From the NCBI GenBank assembly GCA_965225915.1, contig OZ245326.1:372001-436000 (forward strand): a DNA stretch of 64,000 bases. The letters are read 5' to 3'. Shown in pieces: positions 53,672-62,557 of the stretch. The stretch comes from JAAXHH01 sp965225915. Its GTDB lineage: Bacteria; JAAXHH01. The notes beneath the pieces are model-generated. The model ran no database searches and had not been told where the DNA came from. It saw only the letters and a list, made by a program, of their open reading frames with translations. Positions within the stretch are counted from its first letter, which is position 1. Each line of letters begins with the position of its first letter. The position numbers and the translations under genes are program-made.

Positions 53672-53902
53672 ATGATCGGTGATATCGGCATGCAGGAATT
53701 GATGGTAATCTTCCTGATCGTCCTGCTCCTGTTCGGTTCGGACCGGATTCCAGCCCTGGCCAGGGGACTCGGCAAGGGCATTCGGGAATTCAAGCGCGTC
53801 GTGAACAACGCGAACACTGAAATCCAGCGTGCGATCGACATCGACGAGAAAGAACCACCCCCGCGAAAGCCTCCGCCGCCAAAGGAACTGGACCGGTCAT
53901 AA
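53672..53902 (+). CDS. tatA: Sec-independent translocase subunit TatA
   Basis: A 76-aa protein. One N-terminal membrane helix (ELMVIFLIVLLLFGSDRIPA, about residues 9-28) is followed by the hinge and amphipathic helix LARGLGKGIREFKRVV with the conserved FG-P and GKxxREF elements, then a short charged, Pro-rich tail. It forms the pore-like part of the twin-arginine pathway that exports folded proteins. AGGAG lies eight bases before the ATG. tatB and tatC are not nearby; single tatA genes are common. A terminator hairpin follows at 53930. Confidence 0.92.
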   Translation: MIGDIGMQELMVIFLIVLLLFGSDRIPALARGLGKGIREFKRVVNNANTEIQRAIDIDEKEPPPRKPPPPKELDRS

Positions 53903-53929
53903 GACACCGGGACAGCTGATCTATCTAAA

Positions 53930-53966
53930 GGGCGTGCCGGCCGGCTGGCGGTACGCCCGTTTTGCT
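53930..53966 (+). terminator. Intrinsic terminator after tatA
   Basis: GGGCGT (53930-53935) and ACGCCC (53953-53958) form the base of a stem extended inward by CC/GG and GCC/GGC pairs with a small loop, followed by GTTTTGCTT. It sits 27 bp after the tatA stop. Confidence 0.75.
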
Positions 53967-54004
53967 TAATTCGTAGTCAAAGGCACGTTTCGCGAACCCT
54001 GGAC

Positions 54005-55333
54005 ATGTCCACTGTCGCGCTCCGAACCGACGCACGATGCATTTACGACGCAGCCTTGCGGGCCGTCGACCCCGCCGTAGCGATCCGGCGCCACGTGGAG
54101 CGCAATGGTAACAGACTGATGATCGACGGAATCTCGTACGATATGGACCGTATTGACAGGTGTTTCGTCGTCGGCGCCGGCAAGGCGGGCGCCATGATGG
54201 CCAGCGCCATGGAATCGATGCTGGGAGACCGGCTTTCCGGGGGCGTGGTCAATGTAAAGTTCGGCCATACGACACCGCTTCGGCGAGTCGAGTTGATCGA
54301 AGCGGGACATCCCATACCGGACGCCGCCGGCGTGGAAGGAACAGAGAAGATCGTAAAGCTCCTCGAGCATCTCGGGGAAGACGACCTGGTGTTCTGTCTC
54401 CTTTCGGGCGGGGGTTCCGCACTCATGCCTCTCCCGGCCAAAGGCGTGACGCTGACGGAAAAACAGTCGGTTACCAGCTGTCTCTTGAAATGCGGGGCGA
54501 CGATCAACGAGCTCAACACGGTTCGCAAGCATATCTCGAGGGTCAAGGGTGGGCAATTGGCCCGACTGGCCGCGCCCGCGCGCTTGGTGAGCCTGGTGCT
54601 GTCAGACGTCATCGGAGATCCGCTCGACATCATCGCATCCGGGCCCACGGTACCGGACGAGAGCACTTATGCCGATTGCAGAACGATCGTAGAACGGTAC
54701 GATTTGGAAGACGAACTTCCCCCTTCGGTGATTCGTCATCTGGATGCCGGCGCCGAAGGAACCGGACACGAAAACCCCGGTCCCGGCGATCCGCTCTTCG
54801 GTCTTACACAGAACGTAATGATCGCCAACAATCGCCAGGCCCTCGATACCGCCCGAATCGAGGCGGAGAAAAGAGGCTATAACCCGCTCGTGCTGTCGAG
54901 TTCGATCGACGGCGAGACCAGGGAGATCGCCCGAGTTTACGCGGCCATGGCGCGAGAAATCGCGGTTCATGGGGATCCGTTGAGCGCGCCGGCATGTATC
55001 ATATCAGGTGGTGAAACCACGGTGACGCTTAAGGGCGGCGGCAAGGGAGGACGGAACCAGGAATTCGTACTGGCGGCCGTTTCCGGGATAGACGGACTGG
55101 AACGAACCGTCGTGTTCAGCGCGGGCACAGACGGTACGGACGGACCGACCGACGCCGCAGGAGCGGTGGCGGACGGCCGTACAATGTCACGGGCGGCCGA
55201 GAAGGGGCTGGACGCCGATGCCCACCTGGACAACAACGACGCCTATCATTTCTTTCAACCGCTGGGTGACCTCGTCATTACCGGACCTACCCATACGAAT
55301 GTAATGGACCTGCGCCTGTTGCTCGTCGGTTAA
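54005..55333 (+). CDS. Glycerate 2-kinase (DUF4147/MOFRL family)
   Basis: A 442-aa enzyme that phosphorylates D-glycerate to 2-phosphoglycerate with ATP. The N-terminal DUF4147 domain shows VVGAGKAGAMMASAME (about 56-71), IEAGHPIPDAAGVEGTEKIV, LLSGGGSALMPLPAKGVTL (nucleotide-binding loop, about 137), INELNTVRKHISRVKGGQLA and VLSDVIGDPLDIIASGPTV. The C-terminal MOFRL domain holds SGGETTVTLKGGGKGGRNQE and FSAGTDGTDGPTDAAGA. All expected motifs are present. It leads a plus-strand series with the PhyH protein (29 bp later) and the fused 2-hydroxyacid oxidase, consistent with sugar-acid or glycolate/glycerate use. Confidence 0.92.
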   Translation: MSTVALRTDARCIYDAALRAVDPAVAIRRHVERNGNRLMIDGISYDMDRIDRCFVVGAGKAGAMMASAMESMLGDRLSGGVVNVKFGHTTPLRRVELIEAGHPIPDAAGVEGTEKIVKLLEHLGEDDLVFCLLSGGGSALMPLPAKGVTLTEKQSVTSCLLKCGATINELNTVRKHISRVKGGQLARLAAPARLVSLVLSDVIGDPLDIIASGPTVPDESTYADCRTIVERYDLEDELPPSVIRHLDAGAEGTGHENPGPGDPLFGLTQNVMIANNRQALDTARIEAEKRGYNPLVLSSSIDGETREIARVYAAMAREIAVHGDPLSAPACIISGGETTVTLKGGGKGGRNQEFVLAAVSGIDGLERTVVFSAGTDGTDGPTDAAGAVADGRTMSRAAEKGLDADAHLDNNDAYHFFQPLGDLVITGPTHTNVMDLRLLLVG

Positions 55334-55362
55334 GGGCAATTTAAAAAAGGCTGGATTCAAAC

Positions 55363-56169
55363 ATGATGACCGAAGAGCAAAGATACCTGTTCGACCTGAC
55401 CGGCTATCTTCACCTGGAAGGAGCCATCGGGGAAGAGGAACTCGCCGGGGCCCTCGCGGCCGCGGAAAGATATATCCAGACGCCTACAGAAGACCTGCCG
55501 TCGGATTTCGGGAGCAGGGACGGCCGTATGTACGATAACGGATTCGCCTTTGACAAATCGCTGGAAAGGCTGGTATTCCAACCGAGCTACTGGCCCATCG
55601 TGAAGGAATTCACCACCGGGAAACCCCGGTTTGTCCGGGGCTCCATGCTCGTGAACCAGGCGGGCGGTGTAGTCGACGCGGGTTCGCTCCACTGCGCCAG
55701 GGAAGACTTCGGCTGGCAGAGCACACGCTACGAATGCCGTGACGGCCGCATCTACTGCGATGACTTCGTCGTTTTCACCTATCTCACCGACGTGTATCCC
55801 GGTGATGGCGGTCTCGTGGTAATACCGGGTTCCCACAAGTGCAATTTCAACCGGCCCGGCTCGCTCTTCGACGGGGGAGACCTGGGTGATGAAGCGCCTC
55901 CCGGTGCACTCAACATCACGCCCCGGGCGGGAGACGCGGTAATCATTTCCGAATTGCTCACCCACGGAACGCTCCGGTGGAAGCCGATCGACCGGAAGCG
56001 AATCGTGCTCGTGCTCCGTTACGCTCCTCAGTACACCGGCGGTGGTCCCTGGAGGACGGAATCCCTCAAGGCTCTGCTGTCGCCGGAAACCAACGAACTC
56101 ATGGATTCCGCTTCGTACACCGAAATCAAGGACGTGGCGGGCCGGGACATTGTCACGCTGACGGTGTAA
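55363..56169 (+). CDS. Phytanoyl-CoA dioxygenase (PhyH) family protein
   Basis: A 268-aa Fe(II)/2-oxoglutarate-type protein. The strand GDGGLVVIPGSHKCNF and the distal His in IISELLTHGTLRW (about residue 204) are conserved, with the Arg in RKRIVLVLRYAPQ as likely 2-oxoglutarate anchor. The proximal motif, normally HxD, reads SLHCAREDF (about 110), that is His-Cys-Ala. The same kind of substitution is seen in the PhyH protein at 31949. Both could be iron enzymes using only two His ligands, as in HxA/HxG halogenases, or could have shifted ligands. Cytoplasmic; substrate unknown. The next gene starts 68 bp later. Confidence 0.82.
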   Translation: MMTEEQRYLFDLTGYLHLEGAIGEEELAGALAAAERYIQTPTEDLPSDFGSRDGRMYDNGFAFDKSLERLVFQPSYWPIVKEFTTGKPRFVRGSMLVNQAGGVVDAGSLHCAREDFGWQSTRYECRDGRIYCDDFVVFTYLTDVYPGDGGLVVIPGSHKCNFNRPGSLFDGGDLGDEAPPGALNITPRAGDAVIISELLTHGTLRWKPIDRKRIVLVLRYAPQYTGGGPWRTESLKALLSPETNELMDSASYTEIKDVAGRDIVTLTV

Positions 56170-56237
56170 TCAGCTTCAGTCCGCGACAGCCAGGGAAACC
56201 TGGCATCGGTCGGGGACGGCAGGGATGGAAACGGTAC

Positions 56238-59117
56238 ATGGACACTGCCTGGCAGGACCGGATCAGGGAAGAAATCGACTGCGAGATTCGATTCGACGAA
56301 ACGGCCAAGGTCCTGTACAGCACCGACGCCAGTATATACGAGATTGAACCCCTGGGCGTCGCGTATCCCGCCCACGCAGCCCATGTCTCCCACATCCTCC
56401 GGTTCGCGTACGAAAGGGGCATTCCGGTCACGCCCCGTGGCGGAGGCACCAGCCTGGGCGGCCAGGCGGTGGGCCGCAGCATCCAAATCGACTTCTCCCG
56501 GCACATGAACCGGATTCTCGAGGTCAACATCGAGGAGCGCTGGGCCAGGATACAGCCCGGTGTAGTGCTTGACGAACTTAACGCCCACCTGAAACCGATG
56601 GGCCTGCTCTTCGCGCCGGACGTCTCGCCTAGCAACCGTGCAAACGTCGGCGGCATGATCGGCAACAACTCCTGCGGTTCCCATTCCATAATCTATGGCA
56701 AGACGATCGATCACGTCCTTGAACTCAACGTCGTCCTGAGCGATGGCACGGAGACCGTCTTCAAGCCGGTCGGAGACGGAGAATATGGCGAGAAGTCCGG
56801 CAAGGGCGGCCTGGAGGGTCGGATCTATCGCGAGATCCGCCGCATAGCCCACGAAAACAGGGACGAGATCGAGGCGCGGTATCCCAAGATCATGCGGCGT
56901 GTGGGCGGGTACAACCTGGACGCATTCGTCGGTGAAGGCCCCTTCGACCCGTGCAAGATGATCGTTGGATCCGAGGGCACCCTGGTCGCCGTTACCGAGG
57001 CGCGGGTCAACCTGGTGCCCCTGCCGGCGCATACCGGACTGAATATCTGTCATTTTTCGGACCTGATTGAATCCATGGAAGCGACGGTCGAGATTCTGAA
57101 GACCGATCCCTCCGCCGTGGAACTCACCGACAAGACGATTCTGGATCTTGCCAAGGCTTCTCCGGCGGCTGCCAGGCAGCGGGACTTCATCGAAGGGGAT
57201 CCGGAAGCCATCCTTATGGTCGAGTACTACGGAGAAACTGCCGGCGAGGTGTCGGAACGCATGGATGCGCTAGAGTCCCTGTTACGCGAGAAGAACCTTG
57301 GTTACGCCTGTGTCCGGGCCATGACCCCCGCTTCCCAGGCAAACGCCTGGGGCATCCGAAAGGCCGGGCTCGGGCTGCTGATGGGCATGAAGGGAGATAC
57401 CAAGCCGGCGACTTTCGTAGAGGATACGGCGGTCGCACCGGAAAAGCTGCCGGAATATATCCGCCAGTTTCGCGACATCGTCAGTAAGCACGGCACGGTC
57501 GCTTCCTACTATGCCCACGCCAGCGTGGGAACGATCCACATCCGTCCGATGATCAATCTCAAGAAGGCCGATGACATCGCACGCATGAGAGCCATCGCCG
57601 AAGATATACGCGACCTGGTCCTGGCCTACGGCGGCGCCATGAGTTCCGAGCACGGCGACGGACTCGTGAGGAGCGAATGGAACGAGAAAATGTTCGGTTC
57701 GCGGCTTTACGAGGCTTTCAAGGCGGTCAAGGCCGTGTTCGATCCGAACGGCATCATGAATCCAGGAAAGATCATCGCGAACCAGAAGATGACGGACAAC
57801 CTGCGTTTTGGTCCGGCTTACAAGGCAGAGCAGATCAACACCTATTTCGATTTTTCGGGCGACGGCGGTTTCTCGCGGTCCATCGAGCTCTGCAACGGCG
57901 TCGGCGCCTGCCGCAAGAAGCTGGTCGGGACCATGTGCCCTTCCTATATCGCCACGCTCGATGAAGAACACAGTACCCGGGGCCGGGCGAACGTGCTCCG
58001 GGCGGCACTGTCGGGCAAACTGGACGGGGAAGGATTCACGAGCCGTCGGGTATACGAAGCCCTCGACCTCTGCCTGGAGTGCAAGGGCTGCAAGGGCGAG
58101 TGTCCCTCCAACGTGGATATGGCCAAGATGAAATACGAATTCCTCGCCCACTACTACGAAAAACACGGACTGCCCCTGCGCAACCGCGTATTCGGCCGCA
58201 TCGAGACGCTCAACCGGCTCGGTTCCGCCTTCGCCCCGCTGAGCAACCGGGTACTGAACCATCCCTGGCATAAACGGATCCTGGAGCGGGCCATCGGCGT
58301 GGACCGGCGCAGGTCTCTACCCGATTTCGCCGAGGAGACCTTCGAACAGTGGTTCTATCACCGCAATCCAAATTCAGGCGGTGACCGTGATCGACCGACC
58401 GTCGTCTTCTTCCCGGACACTTTCATCAATTACAGCGAACCCCATATCGGCATAGCCGCCGTGGAAGTGCTGGAAAGCGCCGGATACCGCGTGGTGCTGG
58501 CCGAACCCCGCGCCTGCTGCGGCAGGCCGCTGATCTCCAAGGGCATGCTGCGCCAGGCCCGGAAGGCCGCCCGGTACAATGTCGCACAACTGGAACGGTA
58601 CGTGGATCGTGGATGGGCCATCGTAGGATGTGAGCCCAGTTGCATTATGACGTTTCGCGACGACTACCGCGATCTCGTGGACGACCCGCGGACCGACCGG
58701 ATCGCCAACGGTATATTCATGATCGACGAGTTCCTGGCCAGGGAGCACGCGGCAGGGCGCCTTTCACTTCCGGTCAGCCGCCTCGACAAGAAGATCAGTT
58801 TGCACGGTCACTGCCAGCAGAAGGCCATAGCCGGAACGGGTTCCACGGTTTCCGCCCTGGAACTGGTACCCGGATACGAGGTCACGACGTTGAACACAGG
58901 TTGTTGCGGCATGGCCGGCAGCTTCGGCTACGAGCGGGAGCACTTCGATCTCTCCATGAAAATCGGGGAAGACCGGCTGTTCCCCGCCATCCGGAACGCC
59001 GACGAGCGGACCGAATTCGCCGCGACAGGGACCTCATGCCGGCACCAGATCGCCGATGGCACGGGAAGGACCGCCCACCACCCAATCGTACTGATCAGGG
59101 CGGCAGTCGGCGATTGA
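56238..59117 (+). CDS. GlcD-GlpC fusion: FAD-linked 2-hydroxyacid dehydrogenase with Fe-S and CCG domains
   Basis: A 959-aa fused oxidase. The N-terminal FAD_binding_4 domain shows VTPRGGGTSLGGQAVG (about 64) and SPSNRANVGGMIGNNSCG (about 133); the FAD-oxidase C domain ends with YGGAMSSEHGDGLVRSEW (about 462) and FDPNGIMNPGKI. A ferredoxin-like region follows with CNGVGACRKK...MCPSY (about 553) and CLECKGCKGECPSN (about 613), and then two CCG domains (RACCGRPLISKGM, NTGCCGMAGSFGY) as in GlpC/LldE. It would oxidise D-lactate, glycolate or another 2-hydroxy acid and pass electrons to quinone. The ATG at 56238 is chosen; the frame further upstream is antisense-like shadow of the PhyH gene. Confidence 0.9.
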   Translation: MDTAWQDRIREEIDCEIRFDETAKVLYSTDASIYEIEPLGVAYPAHAAHVSHILRFAYERGIPVTPRGGGTSLGGQAVGRSIQIDFSRHMNRILEVNIEERWARIQPGVVLDELNAHLKPMGLLFAPDVSPSNRANVGGMIGNNSCGSHSIIYGKTIDHVLELNVVLSDGTETVFKPVGDGEYGEKSGKGGLEGRIYREIRRIAHENRDEIEARYPKIMRRVGGYNLDAFVGEGPFDPCKMIVGSEGTLVAVTEARVNLVPLPAHTGLNICHFSDLIESMEATVEILKTDPSAVELTDKTILDLAKASPAAARQRDFIEGDPEAILMVEYYGETAGEVSERMDALESLLREKNLGYACVRAMTPASQANAWGIRKAGLGLLMGMKGDTKPATFVEDTAVAPEKLPEYIRQFRDIVSKHGTVASYYAHASVGTIHIRPMINLKKADDIARMRAIAEDIRDLVLAYGGAMSSEHGDGLVRSEWNEKMFGSRLYEAFKAVKAVFDPNGIMNPGKIIANQKMTDNLRFGPAYKAEQINTYFDFSGDGGFSRSIELCNGVGACRKKLVGTMCPSYIATLDEEHSTRGRANVLRAALSGKLDGEGFTSRRVYEALDLCLECKGCKGECPSNVDMAKMKYEFLAHYYEKHGLPLRNRVFGRIETLNRLGSAFAPLSNRVLNHPWHKRILERAIGVDRRRSLPDFAEETFEQWFYHRNPNSGGDRDRPTVVFFPDTFINYSEPHIGIAAVEVLESAGYRVVLAEPRACCGRPLISKGMLRQARKAARYNVAQLERYVDRGWAIVGCEPSCIMTFRDDYRDLVDDPRTDRIANGIFMIDEFLAREHAAGRLSLPVSRLDKKISLHGHCQQKAIAGTGSTVSALELVPGYEVTTLNTGCCGMAGSFGYEREHFDLSMKIGEDRLFPAIRNADERTEFAATGTSCRHQIADGTGRTAHHPIVLIRAAVGD

Positions 59118-59131
59118 CGGAGTATCTATCG

Positions 59132-59782
59132 TTGTACCACGTTCCCTGTTTTTCCACCTTTACCATCGTCGCCCTGGATCCCGATACGGGAGATCTCGGC
59201 GTGGCGACCCAGTCAAAATACCTCGCCGTGGGATCCGTGGTCCCATGGGCAAAGTTTAACGCGGGCGCCATCGCCACGCAGGCATGGGCCAACGCTTCCT
59301 ATGGTCCCAGGGGACTTGAAATGCTCGAAGGGGACGCCGGCGCCATCGATACCCTCGAACGCCTTATCGAATCGGATCCTGGTCGCCAGTCCCGCCAGGT
59401 GGGCGTGGTGGACGTCGACGGTACGGCGGCGGCCTTCACCGGGGAGGATTGCCAGGAATGGGCGGGGCACGTGACCGGTCCGGGATACGTCTGCCTCGGC
59501 AATATCCTCGCGGGTGAAGAAGTGGTAACCGCCATGGCCGAAACCTTCGAAATTACCGGCGAAGAAGAGTTTGCCGCGAAGCTGCTGGCCGTGCTATCCG
59601 CAGGCCAGGAAGCTGGAGGGGACCGTCGAGGCCAGCAGTCGGCCGCCCTGCTCGTGGCGCGTGAAGGTGGCGGATGCGGCGGTACTTCGGACTTCCTCGT
59701 AGACCTTCGGGTCGACGACCATGTCTATCCCATCGACGAGCTGAAGCGCCTGTACATGCTCCACGGAAGGCTCTTTTCATGA
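59132..59782 (+). CDS. DUF1028 family protein (Ntn-hydrolase-like)
   Basis: A 216-aa protein of the DUF1028 family, thought to share the Ntn-hydrolase fold. The hallmark N-terminus is TFTIVALDPDTGDLGVATQS followed by KYLAVGSVVPWAKFNAGAIA; GPGYVCLGNILAGEEVV and SAALLVAREGGG are also typical. There is no ATG; a TTG at 59132 has GGAG nine bases upstream and gives a proper length, a TTG at 59114 is the alternative. It starts 15 bp after the fused oxidase and overlaps the MFS gene by four bases (ATGA), so these form one operon. Proposed roles for the family (peptide or amide hydrolysis) are not proven. Confidence 0.85.
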   Translation: MYHVPCFSTFTIVALDPDTGDLGVATQSKYLAVGSVVPWAKFNAGAIATQAWANASYGPRGLEMLEGDAGAIDTLERLIESDPGRQSRQVGVVDVDGTAAAFTGEDCQEWAGHVTGPGYVCLGNILAGEEVVTAMAETFEITGEEEFAAKLLAVLSAGQEAGGDRRGQQSAALLVAREGGGCGGTSDFLVDLRVDDHVYPIDELKRLYMLHGRLFS

Positions 59783-60924
59783 GGTCCGACATACAGCGCT
59801 CCAAGCTCGTACTGCTTACCGTGGTTCACTTCCTGACGGACCTTTTTTCCTCCCTGTTGACGCCGATTCTTCCGGCGCTTGTGACGAAGATGCAGCTTTC
59901 TCTCACCCAGGCGGGCATACTCGCCGGTTTGCCGGCCATGACCTCCTCCCTGGTCCAGCCCCTGATGGGCATCCTGGGGGACCGCATGGAGAAACGCTAT
60001 TTCATCATCATCGGGCCGCTGTTCTGTGCCGTTTTCATGTCCGCAGTGGGCCTGGCCCCTTCCTTTCTCGTGATGCTGCTGTTCATTATCCTGGGCGGCT
60101 TCGGGTCCGCCAGTTTTCACCCCCAGAGCGTGTCCATGGCCGGGGACGTCAGCGGGTCCCGGCGCGGTTACGGCGTGTCGCTTTTCATCGTCGGCGGTAC
60201 TGCCGGGTTGGCGGCAAGCCCCTTTCTCGTACCCCGCATAGTAGAGCGTTTTGGACTCGAAAGCCTGATCTGGCTCGCCGTCCCCGCGGTAATCGCCGTA
60301 CTGGCGATGGCCCGTATCATCCCCATACGCAACGAGGATCGAAAAGTGACCCGCCTGGCCGACGTGGGGGCTTCCTTTCGACCCAACCTGTGGCCAATGG
60401 TCACCCTCACCGCGGTCGGAATCATACGCACCATCTCCGGTGTCGGATTCGCCACGTTTTTTGTGCTGCTGCTCAAGGACCGGGGACTTACCCTGCAACA
60501 GGGGGGCGACCTGCTCTTCATCTTCCAGGCCGGCGCGGTGATCGGCGGTTTCGTCGGTGGCTGGCTCTCTGATATGATGGGGCGCGGCCATGTAATCTGG
60601 ACTACGATACTGCTTTCCACGCCATGCCTGCTAACCGCGCTCTATGACACCGGCCCGCTGCTTCCCATATGGCTGTTCATGGGCGGCTTCATGAACATGG
60701 CGTCCAATTCCGTCTCCGTCGCCATGGCCCAGGAACTCGTCCCGGACTGCGCAGGGACGGCCTCCAGCTTTCCCATGGGGTTCAGCTGGGGTGCGGCTGG
60801 AGGCGCGCTGATCGTATTCGGTGGGATTGCCGACCGGATCGGCGTGGTGTCAACACTCGAAATGCTGGCCCTGATCCCATTGCCCGCCGTGGCACTGGCC
60901 CTGCTGCTGCCGCGAGACCGCTAG
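59779..60924 (+). CDS. Major facilitator superfamily transporter
   Basis: A 381-aa MFS permease with about 12 hydrophobic spans, close in pattern to fosmidomycin-resistance-type (FsR) efflux proteins: LVLLTVVHFLTDLFSSLLTP at the start, PLMGILGDRMEKRYFIIIGP (loop 2-3 motif A region), LGGFGSASFHPQSVSMAGDV (the FHP motif typical of this group), then VIGGFVGGWLSDMMGRGHVI in the second half and SFPMGFSWGAAGGALIVFGG. The start overlaps the DUF1028 stop as ATGA. It could export a metabolite or import a substrate of the operon; the FsR resemblance favours efflux, but the ligand is unknown. Confidence 0.88.
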   Translation: MRSDIQRSKLVLLTVVHFLTDLFSSLLTPILPALVTKMQLSLTQAGILAGLPAMTSSLVQPLMGILGDRMEKRYFIIIGPLFCAVFMSAVGLAPSFLVMLLFIILGGFGSASFHPQSVSMAGDVSGSRRGYGVSLFIVGGTAGLAASPFLVPRIVERFGLESLIWLAVPAVIAVLAMARIIPIRNEDRKVTRLADVGASFRPNLWPMVTLTAVGIIRTISGVGFATFFVLLLKDRGLTLQQGGDLLFIFQAGAVIGGFVGGWLSDMMGRGHVIWTTILLSTPCLLTALYDTGPLLPIWLFMGGFMNMASNSVSVAMAQELVPDCAGTASSFPMGFSWGAAGGALIVFGGIADRIGVVSTLEMLALIPLPAVALALLLPRDR

Positions 60925-61016
60925 TTCCGAAAAGCAGTAACACAAGTTCGAAAGATGGCGTCGGCCGTGGACAGGGTATCCTGACCGGTCCAATATGCTT
61001 AACACCTGTAGATATT

Positions 61017-61265
61017 CACCCGACGAATACCTGTGCAAGCCGTCATTACCATGATTTCGCGAAGGAGGACGCATCCACGCCAACGCCGCTGTTCACCCAG
61101 GTCATGGTCATAGAGAACCGGGACCTTTCCAATGAAATCGAATCTCGCCTGGACGTAAGGCACGAATCGCCGCAACTGCTGCTCCTCAAGGATGGGAAGG
61201 TAGCCTGGCACTCCTCCCATTTCTCCATTACTGAAGAGAGTATGAAATCGGCACTGGAGGGCTAG
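61017..61265 (+). pseudogene. 5'-truncated bacilliredoxin-like (YtxJ/BrxC family) gene
   Basis: The frame ending at TAG 61263-61265 encodes HPTNTCASRHYHDFAKED and then VMVIENRDLSNEIESRLDVR, HESPQLLLLKDGKVAWHSSH and FSITEESMKSALEG, an excellent match to the YtxJ/BrxC thioredoxin-like family, including the monothiol Cys and the VRHESPQ motif. Normal members have about 25-30 more residues in front, with a start codon. In this frame no ATG, GTG or TTG is found between the MFS stop and the Cys, so the gene seems to have lost its 5' end or suffered a frameshift upstream. It is only three bases before the next gene. Confidence 0.6.
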
Positions 61266-61268
61266 GAA

Positions 61269-62474
61269 ATGTCGAGACATGCCGTCATCATAGGCGCGGG
61301 TGTGACCGGTCTCAGCACGGCTTACCATCTCGCACGCAAGTCCTACGGCAAAATCACGGTCATCGAGAAGGGACGCGTGGGAGATGGCGCCAGCAGCCGC
61401 GCCGCCGGGATCATCACCGGACTGATGTGGTCGGAAACCGGCGTCAGAGCCCGCAAAATCAGCCTGACGAGGTTCAGGGAGTTGTCCGACGAACTGGACG
61501 AATATCGTTTCCAGGACGTGGGCTGCCTTAATCTTTTCGACGCTGTAAGCTGGCCGGAAAGGGAACGCCTGTTGCCCCTGTACGATCGCCTGGGTGTAGA
61601 TTACACGGTGATGGACACGGCCGATATGCAAAGGCAGTGGCCGGATCTGTCGCTGTCCGGAGAGCCGATCGGGCTCTTCGACCCCTTGGGTGGATACAGC
61701 GAACCGGACCACTACCTCCCCGCCCTCGCGGCCAAATGCCGCGACCTGGGGGTGCAGATAAAAGAAGGGTGCATGATCTCGGACTTCATCGTGGATTCGG
61801 GCCACATGAGGGGAGTCGTCGCAGAGAACGACCGTATCGAAGCGGACGCCGTGGTGAGCACCGTTCACGTATGGACCCTCAGGGTGCTGGAAAGCATCGG
61901 GTTGCAACTCCCATTGAAGTCCTTTGTACACCAGCGCTACGTCACGGCGCCTCTTCCTTCTCCGGTCCGGATACCGGCGGTCAATGCCAATCCCTACGGA
62001 GGGTATATCAGGCCGGCGTACGGGCAGCGAATGCTTGCAGGGATCGAAAACCCAACAGCACCAGAATTCCGCGTACCTGACAGGTCCTTTCTGATGTCGA
62101 CGATCTCAGCGCCACCTGGTCTTAGTGACGTCGCAAGAGCCAACCTGCTGCCGCTCGTCCCCAAGACGGGCCATTCCGCATGGGAAATCGAAAAGGCGGG
62201 GCTGCTGTCCTTTTCACTGGACGGCGAACCGGTACTCGGACCCGTAAAACGCTTTCCGGGTCTTTACGTGGGAGTTGCCTTTCATTCCGGGGGATTCGCC
62301 TACAATCCGGCTGCCGGGGTGCTGCTGGCAGAATGTGTCGCGGACGGCAGACCCGAAATCAATATCGAGGATTTTTCACCAAACCGGTTCGATTCCGAAG
62401 ATACAGATGCCTACAACCGCACCCTGATCACCCACGGCGAGTACAGTATGCCCGTCCTTTCCCGACGGTACTGA
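61269..62474 (+). CDS. FAD-dependent oxidoreductase (DAO family)
   Basis: A 401-aa flavoprotein of the D-amino-acid oxidase/glycine oxidase/sarcosine oxidase type. The dinucleotide-binding motif HAVIIGAGVTGLSTAYHLAR lies at residues 4-23 with the acidic end at TVIEKGRVGDGASSRAAGII. The C-terminal FAD contact is PGLYVGVAFHSGGFAYNPAA (about 335-355), and EADAVVSTVHVWT (about 195) is the mid-domain strand. It would oxidise the C-N bond of an amino acid or N-methyl compound. AGGAA lies just before the ATG. Neighbours suggest a catabolic role; substrate unknown. Confidence 0.88.
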   Translation: MSRHAVIIGAGVTGLSTAYHLARKSYGKITVIEKGRVGDGASSRAAGIITGLMWSETGVRARKISLTRFRELSDELDEYRFQDVGCLNLFDAVSWPERERLLPLYDRLGVDYTVMDTADMQRQWPDLSLSGEPIGLFDPLGGYSEPDHYLPALAAKCRDLGVQIKEGCMISDFIVDSGHMRGVVAENDRIEADAVVSTVHVWTLRVLESIGLQLPLKSFVHQRYVTAPLPSPVRIPAVNANPYGGYIRPAYGQRMLAGIENPTAPEFRVPDRSFLMSTISAPPGLSDVARANLLPLVPKTGHSAWEIEKAGLLSFSLDGEPVLGPVKRFPGLYVGVAFHSGGFAYNPAAGVLLAECVADGRPEINIEDFSPNRFDSEDTDAYNRTLITHGEYSMPVLSRRY

Positions 62475-62557
62475 CTAAACGCGCAGGTGTGTCTCAAGAC
62501 GTAAACGAATGAAAACCGCTTTTCGGGTTTTATAGGTAAGTCGACTTGGAGACGAAC

